From contig NZ_JAHUZG010000005.1 in assembly GCF_019218285.1 (NCBI RefSeq), positions 62,001-126,000 on the forward strand: DNA of 64,000 nucleotides, read 5' to 3'. Of the stretch, positions 8,547-17,265 are shown piece after piece (position 1 is the stretch's first letter; each line of letters begins with the position of its first letter). A program made the position numbers and the translations under genes. This DNA is from Antarctobacter sediminis (GTDB lineage: Bacteria > Pseudomonadota > Alphaproteobacteria > Rhodobacterales > Rhodobacteraceae). The notes beneath the pieces are model-generated. The model worked only from the letters and a program-made list of their open reading frames with translations. It was not told where the DNA came from and did no database searches.

Positions 8547-9524
8547 ATGCTCGACACGCTCAACACGATGATCACCGACATGCTGGGCCCGGCCGGTCCG
8601 CTGATCGTGGTCGCCGGTCTGGCGGGACTGCTGATCCTCGCCACGATCCCGATGCTTCTGAATGCCAAACCCGACCCGCTGGACAAGCTCAAGCAAGACG
8701 GTCAGAAACGTATGAACGCGGAAACCCGCGCCGTACTGCGGGAAAGAAGCAAGAACGAGAAGCTGAACAAATACGCGCAGTTTCTCGAACCGCAGGACGA
8801 AAAGGAATACTCGGAAATCCGCACCAAGATGATGCAGGCCGGCTATCGGTCCAAGGATGCGGTGCAGATGTATTACTTTGCCCAGTTCGCCCTTGGAGTG
8901 ACACTGCTGGGTGCGGGGGTGGCATATTACTTGCTGATGATCGACCCGGCGACGGCCACGATGCAGACCAAACTGATGTATATCCTCGGCCCCGGTGTCT
9001 TTGGCTACATGGCGCCCAAGTACTGGATCAACAAACGTGTCGCAAAGCGGCAGGAACAGATCCAGCAGGGCTTTCCTGACAGTCTGGACATGATGCTGGT
9101 CTGCGTCGAGGCTGGCCAGTCGATGGAACAATCCATCGTCCGCGTCGCCAAGGAACTCCGGTCGTCCTTTCCGCCGCTGGCGGAGGAATACCAGATCATC
9201 AGCTACGAAATGAAGGCCGGCAAGGACAAGAGCCAGGTTCTGAACGATATGGCCGACCGCTGTGGCCTGCCCGATATTTCCTCTTTCGTGACGGTTCTGA
9301 ACCAGGCCCAGACCTTTGGCACCTCGATTTCCGACGCCCTGCGGGTCTATGCAGGTGAAATGCGTGACAAAAGAGTCATGCGCGCGGAAGAAGCGGCAAA
9401 CAAACTGCCGACAAAGATGACGCTGACCACTATGATGCTGACGGTGCCGCCGCTCCTGATCATCCTTGTGGGCCCGTCCGCGGTTGGCATTTCCGAGATG
9501 GGTTCGATCGCCGTAGGTAACTGA
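8547..9524 (+). CDS. tadC: Flp pilus assembly membrane protein TadC
   Basis: 325-residue T2SF-family inner-membrane protein, partner of TadB. Hydrophobic segments lie near residues 15-38, 110-155 and 288-312. The T2SF domain holds FPDSLDMMLVCVEAGQSMEQ and a conserved FVTVLNQAQTFGTSISDALR-type segment. It lies 10 bases after tadB and 4 before tadD, so the genes should be co-translated. Confidence 0.93.
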   Translation: MLDTLNTMITDMLGPAGPLIVVAGLAGLLILATIPMLLNAKPDPLDKLKQDGQKRMNAETRAVLRERSKNEKLNKYAQFLEPQDEKEYSEIRTKMMQAGYRSKDAVQMYYFAQFALGVTLLGAGVAYYLLMIDPATATMQTKLMYILGPGVFGYMAPKYWINKRVAKRQEQIQQGFPDSLDMMLVCVEAGQSMEQSIVRVAKELRSSFPPLAEEYQIISYEMKAGKDKSQVLNDMADRCGLPDISSFVTVLNQAQTFGTSISDALRVYAGEMRDKRVMRAEEAANKLPTKMTLTTMMLTVPPLLIILVGPSAVGISEMGSIAVGN

Positions 9525-9528
9525 CCGA

Positions 9529-10101
9529 ATGAAGCAGGCTCTTTGGGCCGCCGTTCTGATCCTTCCGCTGGCCGCCTGCACCGCAGGCGGCCCGTTCGCG
9601 CGTGGCCCCTCCCCCGATGCGTCACCATTTGCTCCGGGGCTTGATCCGCGTGGTCAGGCGGTGGATGGCCTGACCGTCGGGCACCGCCTGATGGCCGCCG
9701 GCCAATATGAACTGGCGCTTGAGGCTTTTTCCCGCGCGGCGGCCGAGCAGGGCTTGACCGGTGAGATCCTGATGGCGTTGGGATCCGCCAATCTTGGTCT
9801 GGGGCGCCTGAATCAAGCTGAACCGCTGCTGCGCCGCGCCGTAGAGGCCGAACCGGAATGGGCCGAGGCCTGGAACAATCTGGGAATCGTTCTGATCGAA
9901 TTGGGCGAAACCGCCGAGGCGTCTCAGATCTTTCGCCGGGCCTATGCGCTGGACAATGGCCAAAGTGACTCAATTCGCGACAATCTGCGCTTGGCGCTCG
10001 CAAAAATGGAAAATTCCGGTTATGGTTCGGAGTTAGAACAAGAATACAAGATCGTTCGCCGCGGGCATGGGGATTACCTGATCCGCCGCACCGGCGGTTG
10101 A
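9529..10101 (+). CDS. tadD: TPR lipoprotein TadD
   Basis: 190-residue lipoprotein with lipobox LAAC (Cys17). At least two tetratricopeptide repeats between residues 50 and 140 (GHRLMAAGQYELALEAFSRA, then AWNNLGIVLIELGETAEA). TadD lipoproteins are needed for Flp pilus biogenesis, probably as pilotins or scaffolds for the secretin. It begins 4 bases after tadC and shares its operon. Confidence 0.85.
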   Translation: MKQALWAAVLILPLAACTAGGPFARGPSPDASPFAPGLDPRGQAVDGLTVGHRLMAAGQYELALEAFSRAAAEQGLTGEILMALGSANLGLGRLNQAEPLLRRAVEAEPEWAEAWNNLGIVLIELGETAEASQIFRRAYALDNGQSDSIRDNLRLALAKMENSGYGSELEQEYKIVRRGHGDYLIRRTGG

Positions 10102-10215
10102 GGGCGACGCGCCACACAGGTGGTGCATGGAAAGACCGGTCTCGCAACGACGGGACACAAGAACAACCGCCGCAAAGGCGGGTACGAGGCAGAGCAGCAC
10201 AAGGACGCAGGCAAA

Positions 10216-11067
10216 ATGCGCCACCCTATCATCGTTTCCCTCTGCGCGGCCGGCGTGGTCGCGCTTTCGGCCTGTGACAAGGGCGTCGACAGCGCCGAAA
10301 TGGATCGTAAGTTCCAAGGCGTGAACGTCGTCGACGAAAGCGACCTGAACGAGGTCATGCTGACCGTGGGCGACCCGAACGAGGCCGTAACCTACTTTCA
10401 GCGCACCGCGCGCGACAATCCCGAACGGATCGACGTGCTGCGCGGTCTTGCGCAATCTCTGGTCCGGGCCAAGCGCATCCCCGAGGCCCGCGTCGCATGG
10501 GCCAAGGTCGTGGACCACAAGGACGCCACCGAAGAGGACAAGGTTCATCTGGCGGATGTGCTGATCCGCGCCGGCGAATGGGATCAGGCAGAAAAGGTGC
10601 TGGACGCCATTCCGCCGACCCATGAAACCTTCAAGCGCTACCGGCTGGAGGCAATGATCGCCGACGGCAACAAGGAATGGAAGAAGGCCGACAGTTTCTA
10701 CGAAGTCGCGGTTGGCCTGACGACCAAGCCGGGGTCCGTGCTGAACAACTGGGGATATTCCAAGTTGACGCGCGGCGATTTCGAAGCTGCCGAAAAAATG
10801 TTCCTTGAGGCAATCCGCCATGACGACAAGCTGTACACCGCCAAGAACAACCTTGTGATGGCGCGCGGCGCGCAGGGCAAATACACCCTGCCGGTCATCC
10901 CCATGACACAGGTTGAACGGGCGGAGCTGCTGCACACGCTTGGTCTGGCCGCGATCAAGAGCGGTGACGTCAAGACCGGCAAGGCACTGCTGCGCGAGGC
11001 GCTGGAAACCCATCCGCAGCATTTCGAGGCCGCGGCCCGCGCGCTGGCGGCGCTGGACGAGGTCTAA
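10216..11067 (+). CDS. second TPR lipoprotein of the Tad locus
   Basis: 283-residue lipoprotein, lipobox LSAC (Cys20), followed by several TPR-like helical repeats (residues 55-270; GDPNEAVTYFQRTARDNPER, VLNNWGYSKLTRGDFEAAEK). It is TadD-like but longer; two TPR lipoproteins in one tad locus are usual in this bacterial family. The start at 10216 is chosen for AAGGA upstream and because the signal peptide then starts at residue 1; an in-frame ATG at 10120 would add 32 polar residues. It ends 5 bases before the peptidase gene. Confidence 0.82.
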   Translation: MRHPIIVSLCAAGVVALSACDKGVDSAEMDRKFQGVNVVDESDLNEVMLTVGDPNEAVTYFQRTARDNPERIDVLRGLAQSLVRAKRIPEARVAWAKVVDHKDATEEDKVHLADVLIRAGEWDQAEKVLDAIPPTHETFKRYRLEAMIADGNKEWKKADSFYEVAVGLTTKPGSVLNNWGYSKLTRGDFEAAEKMFLEAIRHDDKLYTAKNNLVMARGAQGKYTLPVIPMTQVERAELLHTLGLAAIKSGDVKTGKALLREALETHPQHFEAAARALAALDEV

Positions 11068-11072
11068 GCGCG

Positions 11073-11576
11073 ATGTCCCTGTCCGCCAGCGCCGCGATGT
11101 GGTTCCTGCCCTTCGTGCTGCCGATCTGCATCTACATCTGTTACACTGACATGAAGGGCATGCGCATCCCCAACCATGCGGTTGTCGCGCTATTCCTTGT
11201 CTATCTGTTCATCGGCGCCATTGCCTTGCCGCTGGATGCCTATTTCTGGCGTTACCTGCACCTGATCGTCGTGCTGGTGGCCGGGATCGCGCTGAACGCG
11301 GGCGGCGCTATGGGGGCAGGCGATGCAAAGTTCGCCGCCGCGGCGGCACCTCTGATCCATATCGGTGATCTGCGGTTTCTGATGGCGCTCTTTGCCGCCA
11401 ATCTTCTGGCCGCCTTCGTGGCGCACCGGTTGGCGAAACGCTCGCCGCTTCGGCAATTGGCACCGCATTGGCACAGTTGGGAATCCGGGTCCAAGTTCCC
11501 CATGGGGCTGGCTCTTGGCGGTACGCTGGCGATCTATCTCGGGTTGGGCATTCTTTACGGTCAACCGGCCCCTTGA
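11073..11576 (+). CDS. cpaA: Flp prepilin peptidase (TadV/CpaA)
   Basis: 167-residue inner-membrane aspartic protease of the A24 family that cleaves the leaders of the Flp pilins encoded upstream. The two catalytic Asp are Asp26 (TDMKGMRIPN) and Asp84 in the GAGDAKF motif. Four to five hydrophobic helices. It has only the peptidase domain, without the N-methylation domain of PilD, as is normal for TadV. Its stop codon overlaps a TTG (cTTGAg) that begins the remnant gene downstream. Confidence 0.93.
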   Translation: MSLSASAAMWFLPFVLPICIYICYTDMKGMRIPNHAVVALFLVYLFIGAIALPLDAYFWRYLHLIVVLVAGIALNAGGAMGAGDAKFAAAAAPLIHIGDLRFLMALFAANLLAAFVAHRLAKRSPLRQLAPHWHSWESGSKFPMGLALGGTLAIYLGLGILYGQPAP

Positions 11577-11981
11577 GCTGGGACCTTCGTACTCAGCCGA
11601 ACTTGACGCCCTGCCCCCGCCCGTCGCTCATGTCACCGGCGACTGGCACCCCCTGACCATCGAAACCAAGACCCCGCAACGGACCATCTCTGAGCATCTG
11701 CCCGGGACCGACTGGACAGATCCCGCATGGGGCCTGTTGCAAGGCTCCGACTGGTCCATCGAATGCAAAATGGGAACCGAGCCCCGCACCATGTCGACCG
11801 CGCTCTACGTGCGCGGTGGAGAGGGCGAATGCCGGTTTTGCCGCCTTCCGCGCTTTCCGGGACAAAGCCCTGGCGCACCACCAACCTCCGCGCGGGCTGT
11901 TCAGCCGATTGCGCGATACCTTTGGGATTTAAGGTCCGCGTCTTTCCCAATCGCCGCCCCCCTGCCGCCACAATCAACTGA
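11573..11981 (+). pseudogene. frameshifted remnant of a small conserved gene
   Basis: Protein-like sequence continues across all three frames. A TTG start overlapping the tadV stop gives a SWDLRT beginning. A second frame carries VTGDWHPLTIETKTP, then DWTDPAWGLLQGSDWSIEC and LYVRGGEG. After about 11820 the first frame takes over (AGFAAFRAFRDKALAHHQP), and a third ends with FKVRVFPN before TGA at 11979. The WG...DWSIE...VRGG pattern matches, from memory, a family of roughly 110-130-residue bacterial proteins of unknown function. At least two shifts make a decayed gene likelier than one sequencing error. No intact product is expected. Confidence 0.5.
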
Positions 11982-12019
11982 CAGGTTTGCCCCCAAAAGC
12001 AGTCAAGGGCAGATCCGTC

Positions 12020-13333
12020 ATGAACATGGAAACCGGCAACGTCATCGCCCCGCCACAGCCGCGGCGGATCGAGGAAATGCAGCTTCCTCTGGTGATGATG
12101 CGCGACATCATCCTCAAGACGATGTTCCGCAAGAATACCAATGTCGTGACGGATCTGGCCCGCACCGTCTGCTTGCCGGTCCCGGTTACGCAGGAATTGA
12201 TCGACATGTGCCGTGGTCAGGGCCTGATGGAGGCCATGGGCACGCTGGGCGCAGCGGGCGAGGTTTCCTCCGAAATGCCCTACCAGTTGACCGACAGCGG
12301 CAAGGCCCGGGCGCTGGATGCGCTGGCCCAGTCCGAATATTTCGGCCCGATGCCCATCCCTCTGGATGTCTATTCCGAACAGGTCAAACGGCAGTCCATC
12401 CGCAACATCCAGATCACGCGCGAGCAATTGACCGGGGCCATGGGCCATCTTGTCCTGCCCAACGACCTGATTTCCAACCTTGGGCCGGCGGTGTCCTCTG
12501 GCCGGTCGATCCTGATGTATGGCCCGCCCGGGAACGGCAAATCCTCGATTTCGAACGGCATCCGCGACGCCATGGGCGACAAGATCTATGTCCCGCGCGC
12601 CATCGAATATTCCGGTCAGGTCATCACGGTGTACGACCCGATCGTGCATTCCAAGGCCGAAGGCGACGAGGAAAACCCCAATGCCCTGCGCCGCACAGCC
12701 CGGTTCGACCGGCGCTACGTGCTGTGCAAGCGGCCCACGGTCATCACCGGGGGCGAATTGTCGTTGAACATGCTGGATCTGGTCTACAACCCGACGGCAC
12801 GCACCTATCAAGCACCGCTTCAGCTGAAGTCCACCGGCGGTATCTTTATCGTCGACGACCTTGGCCGGCAGGCGGAACCGCCGCAAAAGCTGGTCAACCG
12901 CTGGATCGTGCCGCTGGAGGAATCGAAAGACATCCTTGCCCTGCAATCAGGCGAAAAGTTCGAGGTGCCCTTCGACACGCTGGTGATCTTTTCAACCAAC
13001 TTCCACCCGAATGAGATCTTCGACCAGGCCGCCCTGCGCCGGATCTTTTTCAAGATCAAGATCGACGGGCCGAACCAGCAGGATTTCCTCAAGATCTTCA
13101 GCCTCGTGGCGCGCAAGAAAAAGATGCAGCTGGACGAGGCAAGCCTCGTTCATCTGCTCAAGAACAAGTACCCGACCATCAACAATATCTATGCCAACTA
13201 CCAGCCGGTCTTCCTGATCGACCAGATGATTTCCGTTTGCGATTTCGAGGGCATCCCCTATCGCATGACACCCGAACTGATCGACCGGGCGTGGAGCAAC
13301 ATGTTCGTCAAGGACGAACATATCGTCAAATAG
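12020..13333 (+). CDS. AAA ATPase associated with Flp pilus assembly
   Basis: 437-residue ATPase of a family annotated as predicted ATPase with chaperone activity, associated with Flp pilus assembly. Residues 20-115 look like a winged-helix or coupling domain. The ATPase core has Walker A GPPGNGKSS at 168-176 and Walker B GGIFIVDDLGR near 274-283, followed by a sensor-1-like LVIFSTNF and an arginine-rich AALRRIFFKI. It is soluble, with no membrane segment. The start at 12020 has AAGGG about 10 bases upstream. It lies in the direction of the tad genes but is separated from them by the remnant at 11573-11981. Its exact pilus role is not established. Confidence 0.8.
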   Translation: MNMETGNVIAPPQPRRIEEMQLPLVMMRDIILKTMFRKNTNVVTDLARTVCLPVPVTQELIDMCRGQGLMEAMGTLGAAGEVSSEMPYQLTDSGKARALDALAQSEYFGPMPIPLDVYSEQVKRQSIRNIQITREQLTGAMGHLVLPNDLISNLGPAVSSGRSILMYGPPGNGKSSISNGIRDAMGDKIYVPRAIEYSGQVITVYDPIVHSKAEGDEENPNALRRTARFDRRYVLCKRPTVITGGELSLNMLDLVYNPTARTYQAPLQLKSTGGIFIVDDLGRQAEPPQKLVNRWIVPLEESKDILALQSGEKFEVPFDTLVIFSTNFHPNEIFDQAALRRIFFKIKIDGPNQQDFLKIFSLVARKKKMQLDEASLVHLLKNKYPTINNIYANYQPVFLIDQMISVCDFEGIPYRMTPELIDRAWSNMFVKDEHIVK

Positions 13334-13339
13334 GCCGGA

Positions 13340-14371
13340 CTAGCGGGTTTGCCCCGAACCGACCCGATGCACCCATAGCGGCACGAGGAAAGTCAGGATC
13401 AACAGGCGCATCACGTGATGCGCTGCCACATAGGCCGGGTCCAGCCCCAGCGTCACGGCGATGGCCGCCATCGCCTCGACCCCGCCGGGGGCATAGGCCA
13501 CGATCAGCACCGCAGGCGACATCCCCAGCAGCACCATGGCCACGGCCATGGCACCCAGAGCCGTGACCACATTCACCAGCGTCAGCCAGAGCCCTGCCAG
13601 AACCGAGCTGCGCAGCACGGCGGCGCTTTGCCCCGCGAACCGGGAACCGATCAGGGTGCCCATGATCAGGAAGGCGCCAAAGCCCAGTTCCCGCGATAAC
13701 CGCCCCGGCGTCAGGTCCAGCACATGACCCAAGGCGCTAACCGTCATCCCTGCCATCAAAAAGGCCGCCGGGACGCGCAGCCAGCCATAGGCATAGCCCA
13801 GCGCCAGCGCTGCAACCGCCAGCACAACCAGTGACAGCACCGTCATGTCCGCTACCGGCAATAGATCCGCTCCGCTTGCGCCAAAGACCGAGCTGACCAG
13901 CAATGGCACGCAGAGCGTGAGAAACAGCACCCGGATGCTTTGGATTACGGCGATGCGGGCGGTGTCGCCCCCCTGCTCCAAGGACATGCTCAGCACATAG
14001 CTCAGATGTCCGGGGGCCGAGGCCAGCACCGCATCGCGGCGGTCAAAGCCCATCCAGCGGACCATTCCCGCCTGCGACACCGCCATCCCGATTGGCAGGC
14101 TGGCCGCCAGCACGGCGATGCTCAGCGGCCAGTTGGCCGCCGCCTGCAAGGTTTCCGGCGTGACCCCGGTGCCGATGTTGATGCCCAGCACCACAAAAGC
14201 CCCGTTGCGCATCCAGACCGGCAGATCAAAACGCAGCCCGGCCAGCCCCGCCAAGGTGACACCGACCGCCGATCCCGTCAGCGCCGCTGCGGGAAAGCCG
14301 ATCAGGGCAAAGGTCAATGCGCCCAAGGCCCCGGCACAAAAGGCCAGAAAGATCCCGATGACATGAGACAT
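13340..14371 (-). CDS. AbrB-family membrane protein (putative transporter or regulator)
   Basis: 343-residue integral membrane protein with about ten helices and two internally related halves, matching the Gram-negative AbrB/ammonia monooxygenase-like family of unknown function. Typical segments are GFPAAALTGSAVG and APGHLSYVLSMS in the first half and the equivalent YAPGGVEAMAAIAVTLG in the second. Start taken at the ATG at 14371, where the first hydrophobic helix begins; an ATG 87 bases upstream would add a polar extension. It is convergent with the ATPase gene, with 6 bases between stops. Confidence 0.78.
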   Translation of the reverse strand: MSHVIGIFLAFCAGALGALTFALIGFPAAALTGSAVGVTLAGLAGLRFDLPVWMRNGAFVVLGINIGTGVTPETLQAAANWPLSIAVLAASLPIGMAVSQAGMVRWMGFDRRDAVLASAPGHLSYVLSMSLEQGGDTARIAVIQSIRVLFLTLCVPLLVSSVFGASGADLLPVADMTVLSLVVLAVAALALGYAYGWLRVPAAFLMAGMTVSALGHVLDLTPGRLSRELGFGAFLIMGTLIGSRFAGQSAAVLRSSVLAGLWLTLVNVVTALGAMAVAMVLLGMSPAVLIVAYAPGGVEAMAAIAVTLGLDPAYVAAHHVMRLLILTFLVPLWVHRVGSGQTR

Positions 14372-14515
14372 GTGGCCACGTTTATCGCTCTGTTCGGGCA
14401 ACGACCAGCCCCACGGGGGCGGCATCGACCGGCACAAAACAAGAAGACGCCGATCCATGTAATTTTGCGCTTGACGGCAGGGCGCAGCTTCCGTATCCGA
14501 CCCCCCACACTGCTT

Positions 14516-14592
<77 letters not shown>

Positions 14593-14673
14593 CTTCCCCC
14601 TCATGGAATCTGCCAGTGACCGCGCATTGCCGCGTGAAGTCATGCGCCGTCCAGAGTCCTACCTGACGGCCAC

Positions 14674-14706
14674 AAAAAAGGGGGGAGGCAGTGCTGCCTC
14701 CCCCCC
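14674..14706 (-). terminator. intrinsic terminator of the pseudoazurin gene
   Basis: On the minus strand a 12-bp stem (CTGCCTCCCCCC with its complement, 2-base loop) is followed by TTTTTT. It lies 25 bases past the pseudoazurin stop and also shields the tRNA region. Confidence 0.88.
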
Positions 14707-14730
14707 GTGGACCAGTGATCGATCCTGAAA

Positions 14731-15228
14731 TCAGGCGGACAGGTCCATGCCGTCCACTTCGGCCCAGATGTCGCCCCAGACGGCGCGCGCCTTGCCGCGG
14801 TGGGTGACAGCCTTTGCCGCTTCGAGGTTGTCCATCATGCCTTCGCCCTTGACGACGATCAGGCCCACCATGCCGATCGCGTAGTGCGGCTGGCACTGGT
14901 AGCCGTAGAAACCCGGCTTGTCGAAGGTGACTTCGATCTCTTCGTTGATCTTGCCTTTGAAGTCTTCGGTGCCCTCGGGGGTCATGTCCTTGGACGACTG
15001 GGCGTTGTGGCCCTTGTCGGTGGCAAGGAACTTCACGCTGTCGCCGGGTTCGATCACGACGATGCGCGGGAAAAAGACCTGCCGCAGCTTGCGGTCCTCG
15101 GGGTGCACGTTGAGCATCTGCACTTCGTGGGTGGTGGCCGCCAGAACGCGGCTGGGCAGCGTCAGGGCCAGCGAAGCAGAGGCCGCTGCGGACAGCAGGG
15201 CGGTGCGGCGGGTGATGAATTGAGTCAC
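14731..15228 (-). CDS. pseudoazurin (type 1 blue copper protein)
   Basis: About 165-residue periplasmic cupredoxin that shuttles electrons from the cytochrome bc1 complex to terminal reductases such as nitrite or nitrous oxide reductase. Twin-Arg-like signal (ITRRTALLSAAAS) cut near VLA-A. Copper ligands are all visible: His74 in DKGHNA, Cys112, His115 and Met120 in YQCQPHYAIGM. The GTG at 15228 is preferred because GGAGA lies 6 bases before it; the ATG at 15240 has no ribosome binding site. It is monocistronic, with a terminator behind and a perfect palindrome about 140 bases upstream. No denitrification genes lie nearby. Confidence 0.9.
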   Translation of the reverse strand: MTQFITRRTALLSAAASASLALTLPSRVLAATTHEVQMLNVHPEDRKLRQVFFPRIVVIEPGDSVKFLATDKGHNAQSSKDMTPEGTEDFKGKINEEIEVTFDKPGFYGYQCQPHYAIGMVGLIVVKGEGMMDNLEAAKAVTHRGKARAVWGDIWAEVDGMDLSA

Positions 15229-15365
15229 GATATTCTCCATCAGGTTTGCGATCCGGCAGTCTTGCCAGGCCTAGGCGGGACGCAATCAGCGTGCGGTATC
15301 AACAGCCGACTTGTCCAGCGCGTGCCCGGCCCGAAGGCCGATTTCCGCCTTGCCATTTAGTAGCG

Positions 15366-15379
15366 GTTTAGCGCTAAAC
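15366..15379. promoter_or_regulatory. 14-bp perfect palindrome upstream of pseudoazurin
   Basis: GTTTAGCGCTAAAC is fully self-complementary and lies in the 190-base gap between the pseudoazurin start and the stop of the upstream gene. The CG-centred form resembles LacI-family operators rather than an FNR box (TTGAT-N4-ATCAA). Candidate operator for the pseudoazurin gene; no cognate regulator is seen next to it. Confidence 0.4.
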
Positions 15380-15418
15380 ACGCCCCAAAGCGTCAATCTG
15401 CGTCGCTTTGTCCTGCTC

Positions 15419-16147
15419 TCAGCCAAGACCCGGCAAACGCCGGCCCAGCCGCCACAGGCCCAGCCCCGCCAACAGCCCGATCACTGCCGTCGCGCCCATC
15501 AGCCAGCCTTGCCGGCGCGGGGCCGTCGCGGGCACATTCAGCGCCTCCCCCGGAGCCAGCCACACGTCTTGCCGCGTCACGCCGCCGTCGGTCCCATAAA
15601 CCGTCAGAGCCACCTCCAGCCCCTGCCCAGAAATGCCCGGAATGGCAAATTCCAGTCCGCCGCGCGGGTCGGGCGGATAGGCCACAAAACCGGAATAGAG
15701 GTACAGGTCGTTCAGGCGGGGCGGCACATCAGGCGCTGTCACCCCGCAAACGGAAATCGCGGTCAGCCCGTCCAGCGGAGTTTGGAACGGCAGGCGTTGG
15801 TCTTGCAGGTGGACCATCAAAGAGGTGGCTTCGAACCGCGCCGCCTGCCCGCCGATCCGTGTTTCGACGGCTTGCAGCAGGGCGTCGCCCAAGTCCCATG
15901 TGCCTTGCCGGAAATCCTCGAAATGGACTTCGCCCTCTGCGTCCGTCAGCAGGCCGGGGGCCATGCCAAAGGCACTGACCGCTGTCTGCGCAGGCATGCC
16001 GAAAAAGACCTCGACCGCCGAGGCGCTGCGATCCACGATCAGTTCGACCTGCGCCGCCAACGCCGGACGCAGGCCCAGGACCAACAGCAGCGCCGCAGCC
16101 CTGATCGACCCTGTCGCCATCTGTCCCAGCGTGCGCATCACTTTCAA
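15419..16147 (-). CDS. membrane-anchored exported protein of unknown function
   Basis: 242 residues, not recognised. A signal peptide runs to about residue 32 (LRPALAAQ). The exported domain is beta-rich and includes a segment with a single Cys (ISVCGVTAPDVPPRLNDLY). One C-terminal helix (GWLMGATAVIGLLAGLGLW) is followed by Arg residues, so the bulk should face the periplasm. It ends 190 bases upstream of the pseudoazurin gene on the same strand, without a visible terminator between them. Confidence 0.6.
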   Translation of the reverse strand: MKVMRTLGQMATGSIRAAALLLVLGLRPALAAQVELIVDRSASAVEVFFGMPAQTAVSAFGMAPGLLTDAEGEVHFEDFRQGTWDLGDALLQAVETRIGGQAARFEATSLMVHLQDQRLPFQTPLDGLTAISVCGVTAPDVPPRLNDLYLYSGFVAYPPDPRGGLEFAIPGISGQGLEVALTVYGTDGGVTRQDVWLAPGEALNVPATAPRRQGWLMGATAVIGLLAGLGLWRLGRRLPGLG

Positions 16148-16218
16148 TCTCCGGCCGTTTGAGCCGGATTTAACCAGCTTTTGAGCCTGATCAATGCGTG
16201 ACAGCGCCGCGTCGCGGA

Positions 16219-17265
16219 TTAGTCATAGCCCGTCATCTCAAGATAGCCGCGCCCGCCGTGGCTCCCCCTGACAAGCACCGGGCCCTCCCAATAGGGGATG
16301 GACAGCGCCATCCATGCTTGTGGGTTCAACGCCTCGACGGTGACATCGACCTCGCGATCCGCCAATTTGAGCTGCCACGCCACGGGCACTGTTCGTCCGG
16401 CCACCTGCGCGCTGTCCAGCGGTTCGGCGGCAAAAGCGCCGTCGGGATAGGCCCGCGTGCCCCCGTCCCGCCCGATCCATGTGGCCGAAGTATAGTGGCT
16501 GCCATCGGTCTGGCGCAGGCGGAACCCCATCAACTTGTCCCCGCTGTCGAAGGACAGCGAAAACCAGTCCCACCCCGACTGGTTTTCGCTCAGTGGTTGC
16601 GAGGAATACTCACGGTCCAGCCAAGCCTCTCCCGTGACTGGCACATCCCCTTGCGGCAGGTGCAGCACACCTTCAACCCGGTAGAAGGGTTGCGAATAGT
16701 AATAGCTGGCCTGCCCTTCGGCGGATTTCACCGAAAAGCCGCCCTGCCCGTGAAAGACAAGCGGCCCCTCGACGGTCAACTGCAAATCATAGCGGAATTC
16801 TGAACCGCTGGCCCGCAGCGACACCTGGTCCAGAGTGTCCCCTGACATCTGCCAATCGTCGATCCATGCGCGAAAAGGCTGAGCCACGACATCGGCCTGA
16901 CCGATCCCCCCACGGGCAAAGCGTTCCGCCACATGGTGCTCCGTTGGCGTGGTGACGGCGGCATGGGCAAACCAGACCTGCGGCGAGCGCCAGCCCTCGC
17001 CTTCCCCCGGGGCCAGCGCCGAACGGAACAACGTCCACTGGATCCCGTAGTCCGTGCCGTCCGGTCCGGTCAGGTTGGCGGTCAGATACCACCATTCGAT
17101 GCGATAGTCCGGGTGCGGCCCATGATCGGCGGGAAAATCGAAATCGACACCGGCGCGCGGCACGGCAAAGCCTTCGGCATCCGTACCCAGCCCGGCAAAC
17201 CCCTGCGACAAGGCCGCAACAGGCCAGAACAGCAGAATGACCAGCAACCTAACGCTCATTGGCAA
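16219..17265 (-). CDS. AttH/CrtC-like exported lipocalin-fold protein
   Basis: 348-residue protein with a signal peptide (cut near LSQG) and the AttH/hydroxyneurosporene synthase-like double-lipocalin fold. Landmarks are the YRIEWWYLTANL motif near residue 54 and WLDREYSS with DWFSLSFDSG in the second half. It is the last gene of a three-gene ABC operon and overlaps the permease gene by 17 bases. AttH-type proteins accompany AttEFG-like lipid or hydrophobe exporters; the substrate is unknown. No carotenoid genes are nearby, so a role as carotenoid hydratase is unlikely. Confidence 0.8.
   Translation of the reverse strand: MPMSVRLLVILLFWPVAALSQGFAGLGTDAEGFAVPRAGVDFDFPADHGPHPDYRIEWWYLTANLTGPDGTDYGIQWTLFRSALAPGEGEGWRSPQVWFAHAAVTTPTEHHVAERFARGGIGQADVVAQPFRAWIDDWQMSGDTLDQVSLRASGSEFRYDLQLTVEGPLVFHGQGGFSVKSAEGQASYYYSQPFYRVEGVLHLPQGDVPVTGEAWLDREYSSQPLSENQSGWDWFSLSFDSGDKLMGFRLRQTDGSHYTSATWIGRDGGTRAYPDGAFAAEPLDSAQVAGRTVPVAWQLKLADREVDVTVEALNPQAWMALSIPYWEGPVLVRGSHGGRGYLEMTGYD

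Noticed and set aside
16219-17265. Carotenoid 1,2-hydratase (CrtC) role for the lipocalin-like protein
   Set aside because: It has a signal peptide, sits in an ABC operon and no carotenoid genes are near; AttH-like is the better fit.
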